From Hydrogenobacter sp. (GTDB lineage Bacteria; Aquificota; Aquificia; Aquificales; Aquificaceae): DNA of 64,000 nucleotides. This document shows, one piece after another, positions 27,127-35,755 of this stretch. The notes beneath the pieces were generated by a model. It saw nothing but the letters and a program-made list of their open reading frames with translations. It ran no database searches and was not told the origin of the DNA. A program made the position numbers and the translations under genes. Each line of letters begins with the position of its first letter. The first letter of the stretch is position 1. The DNA is taken from contig JAGDVY010000031.1 in the NCBI GenBank assembly GCA_023255875.1, positions 1-64,000 of the forward strand, given 5' to 3'.

Positions 27127-29104
27127 TCTTTCTTAGCAGTTCTCCCATGCGTGCGCTATTCACCTTCAAAAGCGCATCAATCCCTCTTTTAGTCTTTCTG
27201 TATCTTCCTTTGACACCTAAACTTTCCAAAGCACTTCTTACATCTTTGGAAAAGCTTGCCAAGATCATTCTTGAAAAAGGTGGCAGATGCTCTTCTTTCC
27301 TGCGTTCCCATTCCTTATCCAAGTAGTTTTTCCAATCGCCTCTTTTGATGTCCTCAAGTATGCTGTGTTCAGGAAAGAGAGTTTGTATCAAAAGCTTTTC
27401 CTTTGCCAAGGCTCTTGCTCTCCACACGTACCTATAAAAGTTTTCTTCCGCATTGAAAAAGGGCACAGAAAGGAGGTTATCTGCGCTTACCACCACCACA
27501 AGATGGTACAAATCAGAGAAAGTAGGATAAGTGCTAAAAGTAAAGTTTTCTCTAAGACCAAACAGGTTTTCCACCTCTTCCATCACCCTATCTATACCAA
27601 AGTTTGAGCTTTCCACAGCTCCTCCACATTCGGGACACACCACCTCACTCTTAAAGTTGCAGTTAGTACATACAAGCTGTTCATCATCTTTGTAAAGGGT
27701 CAAAAAGGTTTCACACACGGGACACATGCAAAGACTTTGACATCTGGGACAGTAAGCGTAGCTATAGCCCTTTTTGTTAACTAAAAAAAGAAGCTTTTTA
27801 TCAAGGAAATCCTCCAAGACCTTTAAGGTTTCTGCAGAGAATATCTCCTTTCCCTGTCTTTTGACCACCTGCACTTGCACATCCGATAAACACTGATCCA
27901 TCTTAATCCTTCCAGACTTTACCAAATGATAAGTCTGTATATCCATAGCGGGTGTGCATATGACAAAGGATGCCCCCAGATACCTTGACCTCACATAGAG
28001 TAAGTTCCTCACATCTATACTACCTTTAGGAAGCTTGATGTTAGTGTCATCAAAAAGCGCCACCACTTTTACATTTTTGATGGGTACAAGAAGAGACAGA
28101 AAGCTTCCCAAAACCACCTTGCTTTTTTCTTGAGCCTTAAACCAGTTTCTTATGAGCCTGCTTGGTTTTTCTTTGGAAGATATAATCAGAAGATCATCAC
28201 CAAAAGCACTTTTGAACTCCCTCTCAAGATAGAAAAGAGTGGATAGGTTAGTGCAAACCACAAGGGAAGAAAAGCCCCTTTGTAGAGCATCACCTACCGC
28301 GCTCTTGAGACTCTCTATTAAAAACTCAAAACTGCCAAAAATGACCTCGTTATTCTCAAGACTTTTAACGAGTGGTCCAAAGGTTTGGGTTTTATTTTCT
28401 ACATCTTGAGCCTCAGCTGATGCAAGAATACCCTTTTTCAAAAGGTACGAGATATCCCTACTACTAAAGCCCATGTCTTCCAGCTCTTCTATGGACATAT
28501 AACCGCGCTCCTTTACAAGGTTCAATATGTTGAGCTTTTCCTCTTTTCTCTTCAATTTTTTGAGACTCTTATAGGCTTCCTCAAAAGGAACATTAAGTGT
28601 AAGGATTTGGGGTTCTTCTTCAGGCACATTCCATCTTTTCTCCACTTTTAGAAAGCCCTTGTCTATTAAAAGCTCCACCAACCTCCAACCAAACCTGTTC
28701 TTAAGAAGTTCTTTTTTTACACCGCCTTTGGAGATAACATACTTGATTACCTTCATACTCACTTTGTCCAAACCTATAATAGAACTGTTTGTAGGTACTA
28801 CATAATCTTCCTGTTTTTCCACAAAATGCTTGGGAAGTAGGCTAAAAAGCAAAGACCAAGGATTGATGCCGTATATTAAAGAAACGTCCTTTAGCGTTTC
28901 TATCACATCAGAAAGTACGAGAGGTTTTTTATCTGGAAATACGCACTCTAAAGACTCCTGAGCGTCCTGACTTAGTCCCACCACTATGCCTGTGCGACCC
29001 AAAGAGGGTATCTTTACTCTGTAGCCTATGGGCTCACCCTCGTAAGGAAAGTCCAACGAGAGTCTAAGAACCCTTCCGTTGCTCAAAGCAACTTTTAAGT
29101 TCAT
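27089..29104 (-). CDS. priA: PriA-like primosome protein lacking ATPase motifs
   Basis: A 671-residue relative of the restart helicase PriA. The N-terminal DNA-binding domain, the four zinc CxxC pairs (C452/C455, C461/C464, C479/C482, C490/C493) and the C-terminal domain (HLPPFSRM) are present. The helicase core is degenerate: no Walker A GxGKT near residue 255, DDTN (352-355) in place of DEEH, and neither GTQMxxKG nor the AGRAGR motif. It may load other primosome proteins without unwinding DNA. I start at ATG 29104, overlapping queD by four bases. Confidence 0.85.
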   Translation of the reverse strand: MNLKVALSNGRVLRLSLDFPYEGEPIGYRVKIPSLGRTGIVVGLSQDAQESLECVFPDKKPLVLSDVIETLKDVSLIYGINPWSLLFSLLPKHFVEKQEDYVVPTNSSIIGLDKVSMKVIKYVISKGGVKKELLKNRFGWRLVELLIDKGFLKVEKRWNVPEEEPQILTLNVPFEEAYKSLKKLKRKEEKLNILNLVKERGYMSIEELEDMGFSSRDISYLLKKGILASAEAQDVENKTQTFGPLVKSLENNEVIFGSFEFLIESLKSAVGDALQRGFSSLVVCTNLSTLFYLEREFKSAFGDDLLIISSKEKPSRLIRNWFKAQEKSKVVLGSFLSLLVPIKNVKVVALFDDTNIKLPKGSIDVRNLLYVRSRYLGASFVICTPAMDIQTYHLVKSGRIKMDQCLSDVQVQVVKRQGKEIFSAETLKVLEDFLDKKLLFLVNKKGYSYAYCPRCQSLCMCPVCETFLTLYKDDEQLVCTNCNFKSEVVCPECGGAVESSNFGIDRVMEEVENLFGLRENFTFSTYPTFSDLYHLVVVVSADNLLSVPFFNAEENFYRYVWRARALAKEKLLIQTLFPEHSILEDIKRGDWKNYLDKEWERRKEEHLPPFSRMILASFSKDVRSALESLGVKGRYRKTKRGIDALLKVNSARMGELLRKIRSLGPLRLEIF

Positions 29105-29595
29105 TCGGGTATGTATTCCGCTTTTGATGTTTTTGTTTCCCAAAGGACTACTTTAATGACCTTTACCTCTCCAAGAAGTCCTGCCTCTTGAAGTTTTTTA
29201 TTCAGAAAGTCATAAAAGTATTTGGCTAAAGCCTCTGCAGTGGGACAAAAGTCTACGGGAAATATTTTTAAAGCACCATACTTTTCCGCAACCTCTTTCA
29301 GCTCAGGATACATGGGATCATTCACATCTATGATAAAGCTGTGATCTATGGTATCTATAAGGTCTTTTAGTGCACTCTTTAGGTGGTAAAAATCCATCAC
29401 CATATCCTGCTCGCTTAGGGTATCTGAACCCAAAACTACCTCAAGAGTGTAGCTGTGTCCATGAAGATTTACACACTTGTTTTGTGGCACTCCTTCCTTT
29501 TGGGTAAACTGCGCACCCCTTCCGTAGGTTAAGTTTTGCTTCCAAACTCTGTGCCCTGCCTCAAAGGTAAAGATCTTAGTTATCTGCCACTTCAT
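29101..29595 (-). CDS. queD: 6-carboxytetrahydropterin synthase
   Basis: Converts dihydroneopterin triphosphate to 6-carboxytetrahydropterin, the second step of queuosine synthesis, after FolE and before QueE and QueC. The 164-residue protein has the zinc histidines in FEAGHR and NLHGHSY, the catalytic cysteine in NKCVNLHGH and the downstream IDHSFIIDV segment. It sits between sulfur-relay genes and priA, overlapping or nearly touching both, so it belongs to the same transcript. Confidence 0.93.
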   Translation of the reverse strand: MKWQITKIFTFEAGHRVWKQNLTYGRGAQFTQKEGVPQNKCVNLHGHSYTLEVVLGSDTLSEQDMVMDFYHLKSALKDLIDTIDHSFIIDVNDPMYPELKEVAEKYGALKIFPVDFCPTAEALAKYFYDFLNKKLQEAGLLGEVKVIKVVLWETKTSKAEYIPE

Positions 29596-29596
29596 A

Positions 29597-29839
29597 TCAC
29601 CACACCACCACTTTTTTTGCCTCTACTATAAGCTGAGCTATCTCTTCGTAGCTTTTGGCTATGCTTTCTGGAACTTTTATCCCCCTTGCTTGGGCATCTT
29701 CCTTACAGACAAACCACCCCTTTTTGGTAGGAATTCTTAGCACCCCATCTTGTATTAGTATCACCACATCTTTCTCTTCATCAACAAGATCAGAAGAGAA
29801 GTCTCCCAGCTTCCTCACAAGCCACACTGTATTCACCAT
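29597..29839 (-). CDS. DsrH/TusB-family sulfur relay protein
   Basis: An 80-residue protein of the DsrH/TusB family, one of three small subunits that pass sulfane sulfur. It has ILIQDGVLRIP and EDAQARGI, the usual TusB landmarks, ending with a hydrophobic VVVW. A cysteine (FVCKEDAQ) lies just before the second motif. It overlaps the dsrF-like gene by seven bases and ends one base before queD starts. Confidence 0.8.
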   Translation of the reverse strand: MVNTVWLVRKLGDFSSDLVDEEKDVVILIQDGVLRIPTKKGWFVCKEDAQARGIKVPESIAKSYEEIAQLIVEAKKVVVW

Positions 29840-30177
29840 ACAAAAACCGCCTCCGCGTCCTTTATAAGTTCCTTTATTTCATCAGAGCTAATAAAGCTTA
29901 CCTCTTTAACAAAGTCTGACTCTTTTAGTCCCCTCTCTTCCGCTGAAGTGTCCTCCACGTAGAGCTTTACATTTACATAATCTATATTTTCAAGCAGTTT
30001 CTCAAAACCATGTATTTCAAGCTTTTCTGGATGCCAGCGAGTCAAAGAATAAACGCCATCTTTTATAAAGATAAAGTTAACCTCACTGTTTATACCTATA
30101 GCCAAACCAACTCTTAGAGCTTCGTGTGCTTTCCAAGAGAAGGGATCACCTTTTAGCAAAAAAACCACCTTTTTCAT
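29833..30177 (-). CDS. DsrF/TusC-family sulfur relay protein
   Basis: A 114-residue protein of the DsrE/F fold (TusC side). It begins KKVVFLLKGDPFSWKAHEALRVGLA, carries FIKDGVYSL in the second strand and ends VSFISSDEIKELIKDAEAVFVW, as in TusC. It has no cysteine, so it is probably the structural partner in a DsrEFH-like heterohexamer. The gene lies two bases after the dsrE-like gene. Confidence 0.8.
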   Translation of the reverse strand: MKKVVFLLKGDPFSWKAHEALRVGLAIGINSEVNFIFIKDGVYSLTRWHPEKLEIHGFEKLLENIDYVNVKLYVEDTSAEERGLKESDFVKEVSFISSDEIKELIKDAEAVFVW

Positions 30178-30179
30178 CT

Positions 30180-30482
30180 TTAGTTAAACACTATAACTTT
30201 ATCATACTCGGGAAGCATTTTTGAAAGGTTGTATGTGGAACTGCTTTCAAAGAAATCCGCATGGGATGAGATGCCCCTTTGATGCGCAGAGTGGGCACAG
30301 TAAAGAAGTCTTGCACCCATATCTTTTAGAATTTTACTTTCTGGTCTTGTAAGGTAATACACACCGTTGCCAGAAAAGAATACCACTACATCACCTCTTT
30401 TTGTTAGAACTTTAACGAGGTTAAGAAGCGTACTAAAGTCTTTAGCAAAAGGGTTGCTAGTCACTACAAACAAAAACCTCAT
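30180..30482 (-). CDS. DsrE/TusD-family sulfur relay protein
   Basis: A 100-residue protein of the DsrE/TusD family. FFSGNGVYYL matches the second strand, and a cysteine (LLYCAHSAHQRGI) stands where DsrE and TusD carry their sulfur-accepting cysteine. Start ATG 30482 overlaps the tusA stop by four bases. With DsrF and DsrH it should form the complex that takes sulfur from TusA, for tRNA thiolation or for sulfur oxidation. Confidence 0.82.
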   Translation of the reverse strand: MRFLFVVTSNPFAKDFSTLLNLVKVLTKRGDVVVFFSGNGVYYLTRPESKILKDMGARLLYCAHSAHQRGISSHADFFESSSTYNLSKMLPEYDKVIVFN

Positions 30483-30712
30483 CTTACCTTTCTCACAATT
30501 ATCTCCCATTCCTTCTCTCCTATCTGATTAACCGCAAGCACCTCCTGACCTTCTTCTTTCATACTCTTGGGCACACTTTGAGCGGAAGGTTCATAATCTA
30601 CTATAACTCTCAGGATTTGTCCCACTTGCATCTGCTCAAGCATAAGTTTGCTTTTAACAAAGGTAAAAGGACAAACATCACCCCTTATGTCCAGCTCTTT
30701 ATCATACTTCAT
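30479..30712 (-). CDS. tusA: TusA-family sulfur carrier
   Basis: A 77-residue TusA-type carrier. LDIRGDVCPFTFVKSKL contains the sulfur-binding cysteine of the CPxP-like motif, here CPFT. I start at ATG 30712; a longer in-frame start would run into the divergent gene. A TATATT box (30721-30726, minus) is eight bases from the ATG. It heads the tusA-dsrE-dsrF-dsrH-queD-priA transcript. Confidence 0.87.
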   Translation of the reverse strand: MKYDKELDIRGDVCPFTFVKSKLMLEQMQVGQILRVIVDYEPSAQSVPKSMKEEGQEVLAVNQIGEKEWEIIVRKVR

Positions 30713-30732
30713 AAGATTATAATATACCACCC
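30713..30732. promoter_or_regulatory. Overlapping divergent -10 boxes between tusA and the 30.7-kb operon
   Basis: TATAAT at 30718-30723 on the plus strand is nine bases from the small gene's ATG. TATATT on the minus strand (30721-30726) is eight bases from the tusA ATG. The two boxes share three bases, so one polymerase would exclude the other. Neither gene has a ribosome site. Confidence 0.55.
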
Positions 30733-30930
30733 ATGAAAGACTCACGAATAGTTAAGTACATAAAGTCCTTGATAAGAAATCACAAATACATGACAACTGA
30801 GGATATAATGCTTTTTTTAGAAAAATATTACGGTCTTCCTATAAAGATACCCTCTGTCTATTACAAGTACAGGAAGATCATAAAAGAGTGTAGAAAGGAA
30901 GTTTACAAAGAGCGGAGGAAGAAAAGATGA
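30733..30930 (+). CDS. Small basic protein, unknown function
   Basis: A 65-residue, very basic protein (many Lys and Arg, ending in an RRKKR-like tail) that I do not recognise. Its predicted helices resemble a small DNA- or RNA-binding domain. It starts the operon with lpd and the subtilase, and its stop overlaps the lpd start by four bases, which supports it being a real gene. Leaderless start from the box at 30718-30723. Confidence 0.6.
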   Translation: MKDSRIVKYIKSLIRNHKYMTTEDIMLFLEKYYGLPIKIPSVYYKYRKIIKECRKEVYKERRKKR

Positions 30931-32333
30931 AGTTTGACCTTGTTATATTAGGAGCAGGTAGTGGTGGATATGAGGCAGCTCTTTATGCTCACAGAAGGGG
31001 TATGAGGGTAGCTTTAGTGGAGCTATCACCACAAAGTGTTGGAGGGAACTGTCTCAATAAGGGTTGCATACCTTCCAAACACATGAGACATGGAGCTTAT
31101 CTTTTGGAGAAGTTTCAAAAGATGTATAGCTATGGAATAGTTCCAAAAGGTTTTGAAATGGACATAAAGGGTCTAAAAAGTGGCAGAGAGGAGATCATAA
31201 CTAGCATAAGGGAAGGCTTTAAAAAGTTTGCACAGCAGGTGGGCATACCCATCTTTTACGGCAGAGGTGTGCTCAAAGACAAAAACACCGTTTATGTAGA
31301 GGGAGAAGATAAAAAAATAACTGCGGACTTTATTCTGCTCGCAACGGGTTCTTCTACCACAAGGGTGGGACAGCTATCTCCTGACAACAGACGCATATAC
31401 GATACGGACCAAATATGGGACATAGATGCATTTCCCAAAAGACTACTCATTGTGGGGGGTGGAGCGGTTGGTGTTGAGTTTGCCTATATATTCAGGATGT
31501 ATGGGTCTCAAGTGGTGCTTGTGGAGTTAAAAGATAGGCTTCTTCCATCAGATTACATACCCGAGGAGTCCTCAAGATATCTTGCAAGAAAGCTAAAGAA
31601 GTTAGGAGTAGATGTGAGGCTAAGGACCACTGTTGAGAATGTTCAAGAAAAAGAAGGAGAGCTAAAGGTGACGCTCTCAGATGGCTCTCAGGTAGATGTG
31701 GACATAATTCTATTGGGTGTAGGTAGAAAGCCCAATACGGAAGGCATAGGACTTGAAGAAGTGGGTGTTAAGAAGGATGATAGGGGATTTGTGCTGGTAA
31801 ATGATTACTGTCAGACTTCTGTGGAAAACATATACGCTTGCGGAGACATAACTTCTCCCCTCATGTTGGCTCACAAAGCCATGTACGAAGGTAGAGTTGC
31901 GGTGAGCCACATGCTTGGCGATAGAGACATGAAGAAAAGTGACCTTCTAATTCCTAAGATCATATACTCCGCTTACGAAGTTGCTTCTGTTGGGCTCACA
32001 GAAGATCAGGCGGAAGAAATGGGATACTCTCCAAAGGTGGGTGTAGTTTCCTTTATTCCAAATCCCAAGGCAATGGATGATGGAGAAAACGAAGGATTTG
32101 TCAGGTTGGTGGTAGAGGAAACTACAGGAGATATACTGGGTTGTCATATAGTGGGACCCCATGCAGGAGAGCTTATACATCAAGTAGTCCATGTCATGAA
32201 AGCAGGACTAAGGATAGACTTTCTCTCAAAGAGCATATACTCTCACCCTTCCTTGTCAGAAGCCATAGGACAGTCCGCTATGGAGGCTTACTTTGGACCC
32301 ATATCTTGGGTGAAGAGAGGTAAACGTGAGTAA
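30927..32333 (+). CDS. lpd: Dihydrolipoamide dehydrogenase-family protein
   Basis: A 468-residue FAD-dependent disulfide reductase. It has the FAD motif GAGSGGYEAA, the redox disulfide GGNCLNKGCIPSK (near residues 43-55), a second Rossmann motif GGGAVGVEFA and the C-terminal catalytic His-Glu pair in SHPSLSEA. It would reoxidise lipoyl groups of 2-oxoacid complexes, glycine cleavage or the lipoate-binding proteins of sulfur oxidation; no partner E2 is near. It overlaps the subtilase gene by eight bases. Confidence 0.88.
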   Translation: MKFDLVILGAGSGGYEAALYAHRRGMRVALVELSPQSVGGNCLNKGCIPSKHMRHGAYLLEKFQKMYSYGIVPKGFEMDIKGLKSGREEIITSIREGFKKFAQQVGIPIFYGRGVLKDKNTVYVEGEDKKITADFILLATGSSTTRVGQLSPDNRRIYDTDQIWDIDAFPKRLLIVGGGAVGVEFAYIFRMYGSQVVLVELKDRLLPSDYIPEESSRYLARKLKKLGVDVRLRTTVENVQEKEGELKVTLSDGSQVDVDIILLGVGRKPNTEGIGLEEVGVKKDDRGFVLVNDYCQTSVENIYACGDITSPLMLAHKAMYEGRVAVSHMLGDRDMKKSDLLIPKIIYSAYEVASVGLTEDQAEEMGYSPKVGVVSFIPNPKAMDDGENEGFVRLVVEETTGDILGCHIVGPHAGELIHQVVHVMKAGLRIDFLSKSIYSHPSLSEAIGQSAMEAYFGPISWVKRGKRE

Positions 32334-34242
32334 GTTTTTTGTGCTTTTATTGTGCTTTTTTGCCTTTTCTTACAGTATGGATGTAAAGGTGCTCACAAGG
32401 GACGGAAAAGTAAAAGTAGTAAAACTTTCCCAGCTCAAGAGTCTCCAGGAGCAAAGAGATGTCCTTTATGTAGAGCCACCCAAAAAACTAAGATTTCTTG
32501 ATGATGTTAGCAGTAATTCATCTTACGTAGTTTGGGGAAGCGGAAACCAATCCATAATGATAAGCTACAACAAGCCTTTCTTTGGTTACATATTTGGTGC
32601 AAGTCTAAGCGGAAGCGGATGTAGTCAAAACGGGTTTTTCTTTCAATGCACTTCTTCAACCACTTTAAACATTAGCTCTGCAGGTTCCTACAGGCTGGTT
32701 TTGGTAGGTGAGGGTATAAACTCTGAGGACATAGTGGGAGGGGACAGAAAGTACCTTCTGGGCACTAAAGCAAGTCTTAGCGGAAAAACGGGCAGAGGTG
32801 TTGTTATAGGCATAATAGACTCGGGCATAAACTTCTGCCATCCTGCTTTTAGAAATCCCGATGGGACCACAAGAGTACTTTTCTACAAAGACTATAATGG
32901 TTTAGAGCTAAACGCTTCGCAGATAAACAGTAAGATAGAGAGCGGTGATTGTAATTACGACAGTGAAGGACATGGCACTGCGGTGGCTAGTGTGGCAGGT
33001 GGCTATTGGGCATCAACTAGATACAACAGTCCAGCAAAGGATGCCAAGTTCATAATATACAGAACTAACCTGCTGGATACGGATATAATGACGGGGCTTG
33101 ATTACATAAAATCTAAGGCACAAAGCCTTAATATGCCTGCGGTAGTTAATTTGTCCTTAGGAGGACATCTTGATCCTCACGATGGCACTGGACTCTTAGA
33201 TAGATACATAGACCAAATTTCCGGACCTGGCTTTGTAGTAGTAGTTGCCGCTGGAAATGAGGGAGACCAAAGAATACACGCAAGAGTTACTTCTTCAAGC
33301 GGTAATGTGGGCATAAGCGCATTAAGCGTGTATATAGAAGGTTGGTACACAAGGGGTTCCTCTTACAGGGTTCAGGTTTGCGATCAGTCTGGCACAGGCT
33401 GTGTGAGCGCAGAGCCAGGTAATATCGCTGACGCACAGGTAGGTACTACTCCATGTTCTGCTTACATTAATAACACAACTCTTTCCTCACCTCTTAACGG
33501 TGATGGCAAGCTTTACATTAGGTTATCTTGCACAAACCCAACAAACCTTACTCTCAGGCTTACCAGACTCAGCCCAAGCGGTATTATAGACATGTGGCTT
33601 GAAGGGGAAGGCGAATTTACTAACGGTCAGGTGGATGACGGTTTTGGTGGTTTTTCCTATACGGTCGCTTCACCAGGCACCGCAAAAAGGGCTATAACCG
33701 TGGGAGCCATAGGAGCCAACTACATAGATTTACCTTACTTTGATAACTACGGGCGTGTGGCTTTCTTCTCTTCAAGGGGACCAACAAGAGATAATAGGAT
33801 AAAGCCAGATGTGGTTGCAGATGGATACTTCCAATGCACCGCAAACGCTAACTTTTCTAATGCTTCAGACCCAAACCTTTGCGGATCAGTTATTAGTGGC
33901 TCTTACTATGTTGGTATGGCAGGGACATCCTTTTCTGCGCCTGTGGTAACATCTCTGGTAGCTTTGTATTTACAAGATCATCCTTCAGCAGACCCCACCG
34001 AAGTGAAAAATTGGCTTATAGGAAATGCCCTTTATGATACAGAGGGGACCGCTCCTAACGTAGCTTATGGATACGGTAAGGCCGTGTGGAAGGAAGCTCC
34101 ATCAAGCACAGGCGGTTCAGGAGGCGGTGGTGGAGGTGGATGCTCTATGACGAGCTCTGGTTCTCCTGTTAGCCTGTTTGCATGGTTTTTGATTCCTGTT
34201 ATTGCGCTACTCAGAAGGAGGTTTTTCATCCTTGTTTCATAA
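32326..34242 (+). CDS. Secreted subtilisin-family (S8) protease with C-terminal sorting tail
   Basis: A 638-residue exported serine protease. Residues 1-18 form a signal peptide. The catalytic triad is D165 (IIDSGIN), H216 (EGHGTAVAS) and S535 (GTSFSAP), with the oxyanion Asn in AAGNEGD. A large insert with paired cysteines sits between H216 and S535. After the domain come a Gly-rich linker, C606, a hydrophobic helix and RRR near the end, a tail like the MYXO-, JDVT- or Synergist-CTERM signals removed by CPBP proteases. It is probably secreted and left anchored at the cell surface. Confidence 0.9.
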   Translation: MSKFFVLLLCFFAFSYSMDVKVLTRDGKVKVVKLSQLKSLQEQRDVLYVEPPKKLRFLDDVSSNSSYVVWGSGNQSIMISYNKPFFGYIFGASLSGSGCSQNGFFFQCTSSTTLNISSAGSYRLVLVGEGINSEDIVGGDRKYLLGTKASLSGKTGRGVVIGIIDSGINFCHPAFRNPDGTTRVLFYKDYNGLELNASQINSKIESGDCNYDSEGHGTAVASVAGGYWASTRYNSPAKDAKFIIYRTNLLDTDIMTGLDYIKSKAQSLNMPAVVNLSLGGHLDPHDGTGLLDRYIDQISGPGFVVVVAAGNEGDQRIHARVTSSSGNVGISALSVYIEGWYTRGSSYRVQVCDQSGTGCVSAEPGNIADAQVGTTPCSAYINNTTLSSPLNGDGKLYIRLSCTNPTNLTLRLTRLSPSGIIDMWLEGEGEFTNGQVDDGFGGFSYTVASPGTAKRAITVGAIGANYIDLPYFDNYGRVAFFSSRGPTRDNRIKPDVVADGYFQCTANANFSNASDPNLCGSVISGSYYVGMAGTSFSAPVVTSLVALYLQDHPSADPTEVKNWLIGNALYDTEGTAPNVAYGYGKAVWKEAPSSTGGSGGGGGGGCSMTSSGSPVSLFAWFLIPVIALLRRRFFILVS

Positions 34243-34260
34243 AAACGAGCGTATTATAAT
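34232..34260 (+). promoter_or_regulatory. Promoter of the cytochrome c gene
   Basis: TTGTTT (34232-34237) and TATAAT (34255-34260) are separated by 17 bases. The predicted transcript has a leader of about 22 bases that contains AAAGGAGGTG before the ATG at 34290. It is one of the few genes here with both a good -35 box and a 5' leader. It overlaps the end of the subtilase gene. Confidence 0.65.
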
Positions 34261-34289
34261 ACTACAAACACTTTAAAAGGAGGTGCAGT

Positions 34290-34586
34290 ATGAAGAAGTT
34301 TCTATTGGTAGCAGTAGTGGGACTTGTGGGCTTGTCTTTTGCCAACGAACAGCTTGCAAAGCAAAAGGGCTGTTTTGCATGCCACGACATCAAAGCTAAG
34401 AAAGTAGGACCCTCTTATGCAGATATTGCTAAGAAGTATGCAGGAAAGAAGGACGCTGTTGATTATCTTGCCAAAAGGATAAAACAAGGTGGTGCAGGTG
34501 TTTGGGGTTCTGTACCCATGCCTCCTCAAAATGTAACAGACGCAGAAGCCAAACAGCTCGCCCAGTGGATACTTTCTCTAAAGTGA
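34290..34586 (+). CDS. Cytochrome c-552
   Basis: A 98-residue periplasmic electron carrier. Residues 1-18 are a signal peptide ending SFA. The mature 80 residues begin NEQLAKQKG, carry the haem motif CFACH and the axial methionine in SVPMPPQN. The match to Hydrogenobacter thermophilus cytochrome c-552 is very close, differing at about ten positions from memory. It should pass electrons from the bc1 complex to terminal oxidase or nitrite reductase. A strong AAAGGAGG site and promoter point to high expression. Confidence 0.95.
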   Translation: MKKFLLVAVVGLVGLSFANEQLAKQKGCFACHDIKAKKVGPSYADIAKKYAGKKDAVDYLAKRIKQGGAGVWGSVPMPPQNVTDAEAKQLAQWILSLK

Positions 34587-34593
34587 TCTCTAC

Positions 34594-34610
34594 GGGGGCA
34601 CTATGCCCCC
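34594..34610. terminator. Hairpin between convergent genes, possible terminator
   Basis: GGGGGCA (34594-34600), loop CTA and TGCCCCC (34604-34610) form a perfect seven-pair stem just after the cytochrome c stop and over the last codons of the opposing gene. No run of T follows on either strand, so it may stabilise mRNA 3' ends rather than terminate in the textbook way. Confidence 0.45.
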
Positions 34611-34942
34611 TCTATGGGATTACACCTGTTTATATTTCCAAAACACTTAGGACATAAATCAAAGAAGACCAAAAGTCCCAATCCTCCCAACATCATATTT
34701 ACCTGAGTTATCACTAAGTTTTCTTGTCTTTCGGGTAATATTTGGTACTTTTCCAAGGTAGCTCCACACATAGTTTTCCCTTCCTCATCTCCCAGTTTGT
34801 GAAACTGAAAGACTAGCCTGTTGGTTCTTCTGCACTTCATCCACCTGGGAGTTAGATCAAGAATCACAAAGTTTATCTGCACATTTTTGTCTATGAGCTG
34901 TGCCTTCTGCAGGAGTCTTTCAAACTTCTCTTTTTCCATCAT
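34601..34942 (-). CDS. Hypothetical cysteine-containing protein
   Basis: I do not recognise this 113-residue protein. It has five cysteines, two of them in CPKC near the C-terminus (a possible metal site with C44 and C59), and a hydrophobic stretch (VNMMLGGLGLLVFF, about 81-94). The N-terminus could be the second Met. It is convergent with cytochrome c; a haem or electron-transfer role is not supported beyond that position. Confidence 0.55.
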   Translation of the reverse strand: MMEKEKFERLLQKAQLIDKNVQINFVILDLTPRWMKCRRTNRLVFQFHKLGDEEGKTMCGATLEKYQILPERQENLVITQVNMMLGGLGLLVFFDLCPKCFGNINRCNPIEGA

Positions 34943-34957
34943 AATATGAATACATGC

Positions 34958-35716
34958 TCAAGTAGGTAATTTATACCTATCCTGCGTCATAAGGTCTACG
35001 CCTACTTCCAGGTTCTCAAGCCAATCAAGAAACTTATTTACCATCTCCTTTCCTTTAAATATGGCTCCGTGCTGGGGTGCTATCATCTCCACATCAAGCT
35101 GTCTTACCATATTTACCCAAAACTTGAGAATTTTGTTGCTTGCCATATACCTTCTGTGAAAACCCTCCATGTACTTGATGTGAGCGTCAAAATCTTTCAC
35201 AAAAAAGTAATCCTGTCCCAGTGAAGCCCCCAGGTCACCCGAGAAAAGTATTTTTGAACACGGATCGTATACCTGAAAATTACCAGGAGAGTGTAGAAAG
35301 TGAGCTGGCAGTATTAGAAGCTCACAGCCATTCAAATTCACCTTTGTTCCACCATCATCTATAGGGATTACCCTTTCCTCCAGTTGAGAGTCAAGACCAA
35401 AGTGAGGTAGGAATCTTATCCAAAGCTTAGATATGTAAGCGTAAGCTTTTGTTGTCATCAGCCAACCATTTATAGAAGCTACTATGTCAGGGTCTTGGTG
35501 AGACAGTAGTATATACTTTATGTTTCCAGTGGGTATTAATGTGGATATGTCCGAGAGGAGCTTAGGGAAAACCTTATGGCCTCCGGGATCCAATAGCATG
35601 CCCTCTCCTCTGTGTATAATGAGGTACTGATTTGCTTGCACTGCGCTTGCAGGTGTGAGCTCTTCGTAGAAGGCTACTTTGTGATCCTGAGTGTCAAAAA
35701 TTAGTTTGGCGGTCAT
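34958..35716 (-). CDS. Oxygen-binding diiron protein (ODP/FprA-like, no flavodoxin domain)
   Basis: A 252-residue metallo-beta-lactamase fold protein. The metal ligands include SHQDPD (H73, D75, D77), PAHFLHSPGN and FSGDLGAS, as in FprA A-type flavoproteins and the flavin-free ODP group that binds oxygen or nitric oxide at two irons. The flavodoxin domain of FprA is absent. The start at 35716 has AGGAGG upstream; an earlier in-frame start at 35737 overlaps that site. It could sense or remove oxygen. Confidence 0.83.
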   Translation of the reverse strand: MTAKLIFDTQDHKVAFYEELTPASAVQANQYLIIHRGEGMLLDPGGHKVFPKLLSDISTLIPTGNIKYILLSHQDPDIVASINGWLMTTKAYAYISKLWIRFLPHFGLDSQLEERVIPIDDGGTKVNLNGCELLILPAHFLHSPGNFQVYDPCSKILFSGDLGASLGQDYFFVKDFDAHIKYMEGFHRRYMASNKILKFWVNMVRQLDVEMIAPQHGAIFKGKEMVNKFLDWLENLEVGVDLMTQDRYKLPT

Positions 35717-35755
35717 TGGATACCTCCTGTTATCCAAATCATCCTTAAAATTCTA

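Noticed and set aside
34594-34610. Rho-independent terminator after cytochrome c
   Set aside because: The stem is perfect but no T-run follows, so I list it only as a possible terminator.
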